From Cacconaster sp045114175 (GTDB lineage: Bacteria > Bacteroidota > Bacteroidia > Bacteroidales > UBA932), in the NCBI GenBank assembly GCA_045114175.1, contig JBGUJZ010000019.1, forward strand, positions 1 through 30,388: a DNA stretch of 30,388 nucleotides, written 5' to 3'. The translations under genes were made by a program, and so were the position numbers. This document shows positions 23,875 to 30,388 of this stretch, piece by piece (positions within the stretch are counted from its first letter, which is position 1; every line of letters starts with the position of its first letter). The notes beneath the pieces were generated by a model. The model saw nothing but the letters and a program-made list of their open reading frames with translations. It did not search any database and was not told where the DNA came from.

Positions 23875-24868
23875 CGCCGTTGGTGGTGTGGGTAAACCAG
23901 ATCCGGAAATTGAGCGGGCAGTACTCGGGGATGACATCCGTACTGCCGGAAACGCCATAGCCCCAGTCGGAGCGGAAGAAGACCTCTACGGTATCGCGCT
24001 TGCGCATATCGTGAATGGCCTTGGTAAAGCCGGTCACGTAGGAGTTGTTGGAGAGCATCGTGGAGAGGTCCTTGTTATAGCTCAGCGAGAGTGAATCGTA
24101 GGAGCCGCTGGAGGTGTAGATCTCATATTTGCGGGCCGTATCGCGAACATTGGTATCGAAGATGCGGCCATCCAGTCTGCGACCGATGTACCAGACAGAT
24201 ACGGTGACATCATCATTCAGCGAATCGGCTTCGGCCGCCTGACCGACCACCTTGGAGTAATACCCCACGGTGAGCGTATCCATTCCGTCGTAATGAGCAA
24301 TGGAATGTGCCTTGAGCAGGTCATCCTGCCATGTATAAATATCCTGTACAACGTCGTCCAGCTCCACTTCGTAAATCACATTCTCCGTTTCCGAAGAGGA
24401 GAAGGCATAATAGACGGAGTTGGTCACTTTGCTCTGGCCCACCGGAATGGCTACCGTGGCCTTGCCACCCACCTTGAGGGACTTGATAACCGGTTCCAGC
24501 CCCTGGGGAATGGAGCCCACGTCCACCTGCCAGATGTCGCTGCCGAAGTCGCTCAGATTGGTCTTGAGGCCCAGTTGCTCACCCAGCGTTTCGATATTGG
24601 TAGATTGGATGTTGCCATCCAGCGTGCGGCGCTGATAGTGGCAGAATACATAACCGGAATCGGGCACCGAAGCGCCGGTTCCCGGGGTATAACTGAGGAC
24701 GAATACGCCAGAATCGTTCGGGGCTACCGTCGTGCCATAGTTGACACGAATCCAGGCGGCCAGCACGCGGTCGGTGGCTTCCGTAGAAGACTCTGTGCGG
24801 GGTTGCGCACAGGAACCGGTCAGCAGCACCAGCACAGCGGCCAGAAATATGGAGAGGGTTCTATTCAT
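23864..24868 (-). CDS. lipoprotein with two FKBP-like domains
   Basis: This 334-aa protein starts with a lipoprotein signal (MNRTLSIFLAAVLVLLTGSC, lipidated Cys20) and carries two FKBP-type peptidyl-prolyl isomerase-like segments. The first spans about residues 45-165, with IPQGLEPVIKSLKVGGKATVAIPV. The second, about 195-330, has VSVWYIGRRLDGRIFDTN, VTGFTKAIHDMRKRDTVEVFF and GYGVSGSTDVIPEYCPLNFRIWF. Several active-site aromatic residues of FKBP12 are replaced, such as the Trp of 'VIkGWdegl', so isomerase activity is doubtful and a chaperone role is possible. It lies 2 nt after a one-domain FKBP lipoprotein. It is probably anchored in the outer membrane, facing the periplasm. Confidence 0.82.
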   Translation of the reverse strand: MNRTLSIFLAAVLVLLTGSCAQPRTESSTEATDRVLAAWIRVNYGTTVAPNDSGVFVLSYTPGTGASVPDSGYVFCHYQRRTLDGNIQSTNIETLGEQLGLKTNLSDFGSDIWQVDVGSIPQGLEPVIKSLKVGGKATVAIPVGQSKVTNSVYYAFSSSETENVIYEVELDDVVQDIYTWQDDLLKAHSIAHYDGMDTLTVGYYSKVVGQAAEADSLNDDVTVSVWYIGRRLDGRIFDTNVRDTARKYEIYTSSGSYDSLSLSYNKDLSTMLSNNSYVTGFTKAIHDMRKRDTVEVFFRSDWGYGVSGSTDVIPEYCPLNFRIWFTHTTNGDED

Positions 24869-24870
24869 AT

Positions 24871-25347
24871 CTAATTTGCACTTTTTACAATTTGTTGGAC
24901 GCTTACCGTGAAGAGCAGCGGCGACATAGGGGGAACCACGCCGACCGACTCGTCATAGTAACCGTATTTGGCGGAGAAGAGAATCACGGACTCCTCCCCC
25001 ACCTGCGCGCCGATCAAGCCGCTGTCCAAACCTTTGAGCAGCTTGCCTTTGCCCACAACGCTGCGGACATTCTCCGAGAGGAACTGCGTGCCGGGACCGT
25101 TGCTGAATACATAGCCGTTCAGCTGCATCTGCACCGTATCGCCAGCCGCGAGTTCCGCACCGTTGCCGGCCGTGATAACCACCCGGTTGGCGCCGTCGTT
25201 GCGGACAATGGTATTGTCGGCATACTTGGCCGTGATGTATTTGTCGATGGCCGCCTCCTGGTTGACCAATTCCAGCGCCTTCTCGCTCTCGCACGAAGCG
25301 AGAACAATGGCAAACAGGGCAAGGAGGATGGGACGGAATCGCTTCAT
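24871..25347 (-). CDS. FKBP-type peptidyl-prolyl isomerase lipoprotein
   Basis: This 158-aa protein has a lipoprotein signal (MKRFRPILLALFAIVLASC, lipidated Cys19) and one FKBP domain: GDTVQMQLNGYVFSNG, GKGKLLKGLDSGLIGAQVGEESVILF, then YGYYDESVGVVPPMSPLLFTVSVQQI. The positions of the FKBP12 'FDSS' and 'W' residues are altered, but the YG...PP..PL.F core is kept. It should act on periplasmic or outer-membrane proteins. Its ATG overlaps the stop of the nrnA-like gene. From recall, Flavobacterium GldI, a gliding-motility FKBP lipoprotein, also lies beside a DHH phosphoesterase gene, so this may be the non-gliding equivalent; that is inference. Confidence 0.87.
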   Translation of the reverse strand: MKRFRPILLALFAIVLASCESEKALELVNQEAAIDKYITAKYADNTIVRNDGANRVVITAGNGAELAAGDTVQMQLNGYVFSNGPGTQFLSENVRSVVGKGKLLKGLDSGLIGAQVGEESVILFSAKYGYYDESVGVVPPMSPLLFTVSVQQIVKSAN

Positions 25348-26369
25348 CGGCCAAAATGCTTTTGCAGGGAATCCAAGAAATATGCCGCAACCGCATCGAC
25401 CGGAATATGCAACCGGCCGCCGGCGGCATTGACGTGACCGCCGCCGTTGAAATAGTCGCGGGCTAGCACGTTCACATCGGTTCCGATTTTGGAGCGGAGG
25501 GAGACGCGGATATAGCCTTCCGGCGTCTCGGTGAAGAGGGCGGAAATGCGTACCGAGGCGATACTCAGCGGCAGGTTCACGAAGCCTTCCGAATCGCCCG
25601 GGCGGTAGTCGTAGGACTGCTTTTCCGCCTCGCTCAAAACCATGAAGGCAGCGCCGTACTCGGGCACCAGGGTCATCTTATCCTTGAGCAGGTAGCCCAT
25701 CAGCCGCATGCGGGACTCGGAGAAGACGTTGAAAATCTGCTGGTAGAGCCGCGCCTTGTCTACCCCGGCCGCGATCAGGGCCGAAGCCATCTCAAAGGTG
25801 GAGGGGAAGACCGAATTGGCGAAGTTGTTCGTATCGGTCATCATACCGGTATAGAGCGCCTCCAGGCAGCGGATGGGAAGCCGTTTGGCATCGCCGTTCA
25901 CATCGCTCATCTTCATCAGAATCCAGAAGAGCAGTTCGCTGGCGGAAGAGACTTCACGCGTGGCGATGACCTCGGTAAAAGGCTCCGTCTCCTGCGAAGC
26001 GTGGTGGTCTATCAGCACCTTCACGGCCCGGCTTGCACGCAGGGGTTGCTCCACGTGTTCAGTCCGTGACAATCCGCTGAAATCCAAGCAGAAGATCGTA
26101 TCGGCCTCCGCAATGGCAGCCTCCACCTCATCCGGGGTATTCTCGTGAATCAGGAGGGGATGATCGGCGGGCGAAAGGAAGTTCAGGTTGTCCGGCATGG
26201 CACCGGGCAGAACCAGAGTCACCTCCACTCCGCGCTGGGCCAGATATAACCCGCAGGCCACCGTAGATCCCACGGCATCGCCGTCCGGGCTGTGGTGACT
26301 GATCACGACCGCCTTTTTGGCGGCCGCAATGATACCTTCAAGCTTGGAAACACGGATGTCGAGACCCAT
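25344..26369 (-). CDS. nrnA: DHH-family phosphoesterase, NrnA-like
   Basis: This 341-aa protein is a DHH/DHHA1 phosphoesterase like NrnA, which degrades very short RNA oligonucleotides and in some species also converts pAp to AMP. Motifs are VISHHSPDGDAVGS near residues 24-37, FCLDFSG, the eponymous DHH in VLIDHHAS, and the C-terminal DHHA1 segment with SLRSKIGTDVNVLARDYFNGGGHVNAAGG. All motifs appear intact. The frame extends 21 bases upstream to a TTG, but the ATG at 26369 is preferred. It is the first gene of the block running to tcdA. Confidence 0.92.
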   Translation of the reverse strand: MGLDIRVSKLEGIIAAAKKAVVISHHSPDGDAVGSTVACGLYLAQRGVEVTLVLPGAMPDNLNFLSPADHPLLIHENTPDEVEAAIAEADTIFCLDFSGLSRTEHVEQPLRASRAVKVLIDHHASQETEPFTEVIATREVSSASELLFWILMKMSDVNGDAKRLPIRCLEALYTGMMTDTNNFANSVFPSTFEMASALIAAGVDKARLYQQIFNVFSESRMRLMGYLLKDKMTLVPEYGAAFMVLSEAEKQSYDYRPGDSEGFVNLPLSIASVRISALFTETPEGYIRVSLRSKIGTDVNVLARDYFNGGGHVNAAGGRLHIPVDAVAAYFLDSLQKHFGR

Positions 26370-26387
26370 AACGTAGTTTTGAGATTG

Positions 26388-26418
26388 CAAACTTAAAAAA
26401 TATATTGCAAGAGCTAAA
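26388..26418 (-). promoter_or_regulatory. putative nrnA-operon promoter, TTTA-N19-TAAGTTTG
   Basis: On the minus strand TAAGTTTG (26388-26395) matches TAnnTTTG. TTTA (26415-26418) lies 19 nt upstream, one base from the TTTG consensus. The start would lie about 12 nt before the ATG at 26369. It interlocks with the divergent promoter at 26405-26435. Confidence 0.5.
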
Positions 26419-26435
26419 TATTTATTTTACTTTTG
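26405..26435 (+). promoter_or_regulatory. promoter of gene 26472, TTG-N20-TACTTTTG
   Basis: TTG (26405-26407) is followed after 20 nt by TACTTTTG (26428-26435), matching the Bacteroidota promoter. The start would lie about 30 nt before the ATG at 26472. Confidence 0.65.
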
Positions 26436-26471
26436 TAGGTCAAAAGAGAACTGAAAAACATTCAAACCAAT

Positions 26472-27188
26472 ATGAAAAAACTCCTCACTTACTGCATCTT
26501 GCCTTTGTGCATCATCGTATTTGCTTTCCTGCTCATCCACAGCATCACCAAACCGGTGAAGTTCAACAAGGAGAAGGAAGCCCGCGAAAAGGTTGCTATC
26601 GAGCGCCTGAAGGATATCCGTACCCTGCAGACCACCTACAAATCCGCATTCAACAAATATGCGCCCTGCATGGATACGCTGATCGACTTCTATAACAACG
26701 GCAAAATCGCCATCGTCAAGCAGATTGGTTCGTCCGACGACTCGCTGGCAGTGGCTCACACCAACGCCATCAAACGCAAATATGGCAGAAAGGCTACCGA
26801 GGAGTTCCTCTACGATCTCTATCAGAAGGGTGACAACAACCTGATTATCAAGATTCCGGTTCCCATCGCCGTCAAGGATACCCTCTTCCACGACCGTCCC
26901 AACTTCAATGTGGAAGACATCCGCTACATTCCTTTCTCCGATGGTGACACCATCATCATGGCTACCACGGTAAAGACGGTCTCCGGCGTGGAGGTTCCGC
27001 TCTTCGAGGCTAAGATTCCGTATGGTGAGCGTCCCGCTCCGGGCCAGCCGTTCCGCGGCCTGCTCTTTGGCATGAACGAGCAACTGATCGTCAACCTCAA
27101 CGCCGAGCGTGAAGACACCAACCGTTATCCGGGTCTGATGGTCGGTAGCATTGATTCGCCGAACAACAACGCCGGTAACTGGGAGTAG
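26472..27188 (+). CDS. single-pass membrane protein of unknown function
   Basis: I do not recognise a named family for this 238-aa protein. It has one N-terminal hydrophobic segment (LLTYCILPLCIIVFAFLLIHSI) that could be an anchor or uncleaved signal. A basic helical stretch follows (NKEKEAREKVAIERLKDIRTLQTTYKSAFNKYA), then a mixed, probably extracytoplasmic domain with FYNNGKIAIVKQIGSSDDS, PFSDGDTIIMATT and VPLFEAKIPYGE. The early layout of membrane helix plus basic helix recalls pilin-like or coiled-coil envelope proteins, but no motif decides this. It has its own promoter, and its TAG overlaps the GTG of the next gene by one base, so it is tied to the DUF3822-like gene and rsmD. An envelope role is inference from the membrane segment only. 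Confidence 0.85.
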   Translation: MKKLLTYCILPLCIIVFAFLLIHSITKPVKFNKEKEAREKVAIERLKDIRTLQTTYKSAFNKYAPCMDTLIDFYNNGKIAIVKQIGSSDDSLAVAHTNAIKRKYGRKATEEFLYDLYQKGDNNLIIKIPVPIAVKDTLFHDRPNFNVEDIRYIPFSDGDTIIMATTVKTVSGVEVPLFEAKIPYGERPAPGQPFRGLLFGMNEQLIVNLNAEREDTNRYPGLMVGSIDSPNNNAGNWE

Positions 27189-27643
27189 TGAAAAAGTTCA
27201 CCCTGGTACCGGAAGCCTTCTTCGACAAGGAAAAGACATACCAGATCCTTTCGGAAGCGGTACGACTCAAGGAAACCGACAAGGTCTACTACAAAGAACT
27301 GCCTGAACAAAAGGCAGTTCTTGTTTATGCTGCGGAGGCGGAGAACGACCTCCCTCCCGTGGCAGGGCTGCTCGGTGCGCTCGGCCGGATTGCTGACCAC
27401 AACAAAGTGGTGGCCTCGGTGAATGACGCTTCCATCAGCATCGTACTGGCAGAGGGTGACCGGTTGCTGCTGGCCAATGCCTATCCCGCACCGGATGCCG
27501 TAACGGCCGAGTATTTCCTCTTTGCCACGATGCGGCAGTTCCAGCTCAATCCGCAGATTACCACGGTTTACTTCCTGGGCGACACGCCCCGCGAATTGCT
27601 GAACGATCTTTTCCGCCACTTCAAAGGCGTAGAGCGGTTATGA
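27188..27643 (+). CDS. DUF3822-like protein, apparently lacking the N-terminal half
   Basis: This 151-aa protein resembles the C-terminal part of the DUF3822 family of Bacteroidota: FTLVPEAFFDKEKTYQIL, then a central VYYKELPEQKAVLVYAAEA, LLLANAYPAPDAVTAEYFLFATMRQFQLNP and a final VYFLGDTPRELLNDLFRHFKGVERL. Family members are usually about 250-280 aa and next to rsmD, as here, so the first hundred or so residues seem to be missing. The only start giving this frame is GTG at 27188, sharing a base with the upstream stop (TAGTG). The stop overlaps the rsmD ATG. The function of the family is unknown. An 11-bp hairpin lies inside the gene. The family match is from recalled consensus. Confidence 0.72.
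   Translation: MKKFTLVPEAFFDKEKTYQILSEAVRLKETDKVYYKELPEQKAVLVYAAEAENDLPPVAGLLGALGRIADHNKVVASVNDASISIVLAEGDRLLLANAYPAPDAVTAEYFLFATMRQFQLNPQITTVYFLGDTPRELLNDLFRHFKGVERL
27294..27324 (+). terminator. terminator-like hairpin inside the DUF3822-like gene
   Basis: AAGAACTGCCT (27294-27304) and AGGCAGTTCTT (27312-27322) are perfect 11-bp complements around a 7-nt loop, followed by GTTTATG. The shape resembles an intrinsic terminator with a poor U-tract. It lies within an intact coding frame about 105 nt after the start codon, so it may act as an attenuator, a processing site, or be incidental. Confidence 0.45.
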
Positions 27644-28179
27644 GAATCATTGGCGGAACGCTGAAAGGACGCCCCATCAACCCGCCGGCCGGGTACAAGG
27701 CGCGACCCACCACCGACTTCGCCAAGGAGGGACTCTTCAACACACTGACCGGCGCCTGGGATTTCCCCGAGACGACTGTTCTGGACCTCTTCGGCGGCAC
27801 CGGCAGCATTTCGTTTGAATTCGCTTCGCGCGGCTGTCCCGAAATAGTGACTGTTGAGATGAACCCCGCCAATGCAGCTTTCATCAAGAAAACCGCTGCC
27901 AGTCTGGGACTCTCCTCCACCATCCAGGTGGTTCACCACAACGTTTTCGATTTTCTGGGCATCTGTACCAAGAAGTTCGACCTGGTCTTTGCGGACCCAC
28001 CCTATGCCATTGAGGGACTGGATACCCTGCCCGCCAAAATCCTGGGTGCAGGCATCCTGAAAGAGGATGGCCGGCTGATTCTGGAACATCCCGCCGCCTA
28101 CCATTTTGACGGCACGCCGGGCTTTCTTAGGGAGAAGCACTACGGCAACGTGCACTTCTCCTGGTTCGCGGCACAATGA
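27640..28179 (+). CDS. rsmD: 16S rRNA (guanine(966)-N(2))-methyltransferase
   Basis: This 179-aa protein is RsmD, which methylates G966 of 16S rRNA using S-adenosylmethionine. The N-terminal MRIIGGTLKGRPINPP and RPTTDFAKEGLFNTL are family signatures. The SAM-binding loop is VLDLFGGTGSISFEFASRG (about 48-66), and the catalytic DPPY motif lies in LVFADPPYAIEG. Length matches the family. It overlaps the DUF3822-like gene by ATGA and precedes serS by 44 nt, which includes a -7 box. Confidence 0.94.
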   Translation: MRIIGGTLKGRPINPPAGYKARPTTDFAKEGLFNTLTGAWDFPETTVLDLFGGTGSISFEFASRGCPEIVTVEMNPANAAFIKKTAASLGLSSTIQVVHHNVFDFLGICTKKFDLVFADPPYAIEGLDTLPAKILGAGILKEDGRLILEHPAAYHFDGTPGFLREKHYGNVHFSWFAAQ

Positions 28180-28193
28180 CCCGTATTTTTCCG

Positions 28194-28201
28194 TAACTTT
28201 G
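28194..28201 (+). promoter_or_regulatory. putative -7 element for serS
   Basis: TAACTTTG matches TAnnTTTG and lies 22 nt before the serS ATG. No TTG is present at the -33 distance, so it is likely but incomplete. It would allow serS-ruvC to be transcribed separately from rsmD. Confidence 0.5.
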
Positions 28202-28223
28202 TTTGTTTTAAGACATAAAGAAG

Positions 28224-29498
28224 ATGTTAACACTCAAAATTCTCAGAGAGCAGCCGGAGTTCGTGATTGAACGGCTCGCTGTCAAGCATTTCGACGCACG
28301 AGAGATTGTTTACAAGATTATCGATATCGACAAAACCCGCCGTTCCCTTCAGGGTGAACTGGACAACTGCCTTTCCGAACAGAAGGCCAAAGCCGCAGAG
28401 ATCGGCAGCCTGATGAAAGCCGGCAAGCGCGAAGAGGCGGAGGCTGCCAAAGCAGCCGTCGCTGCGCTCAAGGAGAAATCCCGCCAGCTGGACGAGCAGA
28501 TGGCCGAAAGCCAGAAGACCCAGAACGACCTGGTGGTTCTCCTGCCGAACCTTCCCTGCGCAGACGTGCCGGAAGGCCGCACCGCAGAAGACAACGTTGT
28601 GGTCAAGATGGGCGGCACGGTGCCGGAGCTCGGCGAGAAGGCCCTGCCCCACTGGGAGCTTGTCAAGAATCTGGATATCATAGATTTCGACCTCGGTGTC
28701 AAACTCACCGGCGCCGGATTCCCCGTCTATAAGGGCCAGGGCGCACGCATCCAGCGGGCCCTGATCAGCTACTTCCTGCAGCGCAATACCGATGCCGGCT
28801 ACCTGGAGTATCAGCCGCCTTATATGGTGAACGAGGCTTCCGGTTTCGGTACGGGCCAGCTCCCGGACAAAGAGGGTCAGATGTATCACGCTCCGCTCGA
28901 CGGATTCTATATGGTTCCGACGGCTGAAGTGCCTGTCACCAACATCTACCGCGACGTGATCCTGCAGAAGAGCGACTTCCCCATCAAGATGACCGCCTAC
29001 ACCCCCTGCTGGCGCCGCGAGGCCGGTTCCTACGGCAAAGATGTCCGTGGTTTGAACCGTCTGCATCAGTTCGACAAGGTGGAGATTGTCCGCATTGAGG
29101 AACCTGAAAATTCCTACAAGGCACTTGACGAAATGGTGGCCCACGTGGAATCCATCGTCCAGGCGCTCGGCCTGCCCTACCGCATCCTGCGCCTCTGTGG
29201 CGGTGACATGAGCTTCACCTCTGCCATCACCTACGACTTCGAAGTCTTCTCGGCAGCCCAGAAACGCTGGCTCGAGGTGAGTTCGGTTTCCAACTTCGAA
29301 TCCTACCAGGCCAACCGTCTGCACCTGCGCTACAAAGATGAAAACGGCAAGATGCAGCTGGCCCACACCCTCAATGGCAGCTCGCTCGCGCTCCCGCGCA
29401 TCCTGGCCGCCATCATCGAGAACTACCAGACGCCGGACGGAAAGATTATCGTCCCGGAGGTACTTCGTCCCTACACCGGATTCGATATCATCGGATAG
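28224..29498 (+). CDS. serS: seryl-tRNA synthetase
   Basis: This 424-aa protein is seryl-tRNA synthetase, a class II enzyme that charges tRNA-Ser. The N-terminal residues (about 1-110) form the long antiparallel coiled coil that grips the tRNA (RRSLQGELDNCLSEQKAKAAEI ... KEKSRQLDEQMAESQ). The catalytic domain has TAEVPVTNIYRD, the motif 2 region TPCWRREAGSYGKDVRGLNRLHQFDKVE, and motif 3 near LNGSSLALPRILAAIIENYQ. The C-terminus VPEVLRPYTGFDII is typical. ruvC starts directly after the TAG with no gap. Confidence 0.97.
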   Translation: MLTLKILREQPEFVIERLAVKHFDAREIVYKIIDIDKTRRSLQGELDNCLSEQKAKAAEIGSLMKAGKREEAEAAKAAVAALKEKSRQLDEQMAESQKTQNDLVVLLPNLPCADVPEGRTAEDNVVVKMGGTVPELGEKALPHWELVKNLDIIDFDLGVKLTGAGFPVYKGQGARIQRALISYFLQRNTDAGYLEYQPPYMVNEASGFGTGQLPDKEGQMYHAPLDGFYMVPTAEVPVTNIYRDVILQKSDFPIKMTAYTPCWRREAGSYGKDVRGLNRLHQFDKVEIVRIEEPENSYKALDEMVAHVESIVQALGLPYRILRLCGGDMSFTSAITYDFEVFSAAQKRWLEVSSVSNFESYQANRLHLRYKDENGKMQLAHTLNGSSLALPRILAAIIENYQTPDGKIIVPEVLRPYTGFDIIG

Positions 29499-30077
29499 AT
29501 GGAAACCGGGACGCCGCAACGCATCATTCTGGGCATCGACCCCGGTACCTCCATTTTGGGGTACGGGGTGCTGCTCGTGGATCGCAAGAAGGCCCACTAC
29601 GTGGACATGGGCGTCCTGGATCTTCGCAAAGAGAAGAATCACTTCACCAAGCTGGCCCGCATCTTCAATGAGGTGGGGGCGTTGATAGAGCGCTACAGTC
29701 CGGATGATCTGGCCATCGAGGCCCCCTTCTTCGGGAAGAACGTCCAGTCCATGCTGAAGCTGGGTCGCGCACAAGGGGCGGCCATCGCGGCGGCACTGCA
29801 CCGGCAGATTCCGGTTTTCGAATATGAACCGCGCAAGGCCAAAATGGCTGTAACGGGCAATGGCGCCGCTTCCAAAGAGCAGGTACAGAGCGTGTTGGGT
29901 AAAACTCTCCAGATTGAGATGGACAACCGCTTCCTGGATGCCTCCGATGCGCTGGCCATCGCCATGTGCCACTTCTACCAGCTCTCCAACCCGGTGACGG
30001 ATGCCACCGCTTCCACTTCGTGGAAAGCCTTTGTGGAGTCCCATCCGGAGCGGATTGCCGGCCGGACAAAAAAATAG
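29499..30077 (+). CDS. ruvC: Holliday junction endonuclease RuvC
   Basis: This 192-aa protein is RuvC, the dimeric nuclease that resolves Holliday junctions with RuvAB. The catalytic acidic residues are visible: D14 in LGIDPGTSILGYG, E74 in LAIEAPFFG, and D147 and D150 in LDASDALAIAM. The conserved YEPRKAKMAVTGNGAASKEQV segment is present. The tail after residue 160 is slightly longer than in E. coli. Its ATG follows the serS stop directly (TAGATG), so it depends on serS transcription. Confidence 0.95.
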   Translation: METGTPQRIILGIDPGTSILGYGVLLVDRKKAHYVDMGVLDLRKEKNHFTKLARIFNEVGALIERYSPDDLAIEAPFFGKNVQSMLKLGRAQGAAIAAALHRQIPVFEYEPRKAKMAVTGNGAASKEQVQSVLGKTLQIEMDNRFLDASDALAIAMCHFYQLSNPVTDATASTSWKAFVESHPERIAGRTKK

Positions 30078-30090
30078 CTCTTTGTCTTTT
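30065..30090 (+). terminator. possible weak terminator at the ruvC 3' end
   Basis: GACAAA (30065-30070) and TTTGTC (30081-30086) are complementary across a 10-nt loop and are followed by TTTT. The stem overlaps the last ruvC codons and is A/T-rich, so support is weak. Confidence 0.25.
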
Positions 30091-30155
30091 AACTTTCGGC
30101 ACGATTTTTCATCTAACGAAGCGTCCTAAATAATAATAAAAGTATCATACCGCAT

Positions 30156-30388
30156 ATGCATTTCCGTTTCTTCCGCTACCTGGCAGTCTCCCTGCTGACC
30201 CTGCTGGGCTCCTATACGCTGAACGCTCAAGGCTTTTCCCTCAAAATACAGTTCACGGACGCCTCCAACGACGAGAAGGTGGCCGGCGTAGCCGTTGCCA
30301 TCTCCCGCGCCGGCAGTGAAGCCGTGGAAAAGTTTTCCCAAACCGATAACGACGGCCGCGCCACTTTGAACGGCATCGCAGCCGGCAA
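30156..30388 (+). CDS. secreted protein, carboxypeptidase-regulatory-like start (partial)
   Basis: An open frame starts at ATG 30156 and runs off the window, giving 77 codons. The N-terminus MHFRFFRYLAVSLLTLLGSY ending TLNAQG is a signal peptide. It is followed by a beta-rich segment (FSLKIQFTDASNDEKVAGVAVAI, TDNDGRATLNGIAAG) like the carboxypeptidase-D regulatory-like or Ig-like plug found at the start of TonB-dependent receptors and other surface proteins of the phylum. The product probably acts at the outer membrane, but the main domain is beyond the window. No clear promoter is seen in 30078-30155, only a near-match TAACTTTC at 30090-30097. Confidence 0.8.
   Translation, partial: MHFRFFRYLAVSLLTLLGSYTLNAQGFSLKIQFTDASNDEKVAGVAVAISRAGSEAVEKFSQTDNDGRATLNGIAAG

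Noticed and set aside
23875..23958. N-terminal extension of MazG
   Set aside because: The extra 28 residues are low-complexity Ser/Pro/Thr, overlap the FKBP gene in another frame, and are not part of the MazG family.

Overview
The window is a compact, gene-dense chromosomal segment of about 57% G+C (estimated by eye) from a member of the Bacteroidota, most likely order Bacteroidales. The evidence is the short primary sigma factor (about 286 aa), a six-domain ribosomal protein S1 with an acidic N-terminal extension, FKBP-type lipoproteins, a DUF3822-like protein next to rsmD, and many promoters of the Bacteroidota form TTG-N19/20-TAnnTTTG. Most genes have no Shine-Dalgarno sequence, as expected for this phylum. 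The genus cannot be fixed from the sequence alone. I see no IS, prophage, CRISPR, tRNA or rRNA, and no gene-free stretch above 300 bases.

Layout. 1-127: a structured small RNA, possibly the 4.5S/SRP RNA, ending in a T-run. 133-3473 (+): mnmA, a BaiN/HI0933-type flavoprotein and an EamA transporter. 3470-5836 (-): dnaN, a DnaQ-type exonuclease and a shortened FAH-like protein. 5944-11168 (+): HtrA-type protease, primary sigma factor, AGCS sodium:amino-acid symporter, argS. 11146-15983 (-): rpsA, rnz, a secreted glucosaminidase/LysM protein, mltG. 16140-22332 (+): two tandem secreted S9 peptidases, then prfA with its own promoter and a canonical SD. 22333-26369 (-): nrnA-like DHH phosphoesterase, two FKBP-type lipoproteins, mazG, tcdA. 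26472-30077 (+): a single-pass membrane protein of unknown function, a DUF3822-like protein, rsmD, serS, ruvC. 30156-end: the start of a secreted protein with a carboxypeptidase-regulatory-like domain.

How the genes work together. Most are housekeeping: tRNA modification and charging (mnmA, tcdA, argS, serS, rnz), translation (rpsA, prfA, rsmD), DNA replication and recombination (dnaN, exonuclease, ruvC), nucleotide clean-up (mazG, nrnA), and envelope work (mltG, glucosaminidase, HtrA, FKBP lipoproteins, S9 peptidases). Genes within blocks overlap by ATGA or lie within a few bases. Convergent blocks end with overlapping or abutting stop codons.

I found no clear undescribed multi-gene system. 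The best leads are: a degenerate FAH-fold protein coupled to dnaN and the exonuclease; interlocked divergent promoters at rpsA/S9 and at nrnA/26472; a GCGA-capped hairpin at the 5' end of the rpsA message; a terminator-like 11-bp hairpin inside the DUF3822-like gene; an RNase Z with a shortened segment; overlapping inverted repeats before the sigma factor gene; and the 5' small RNA.
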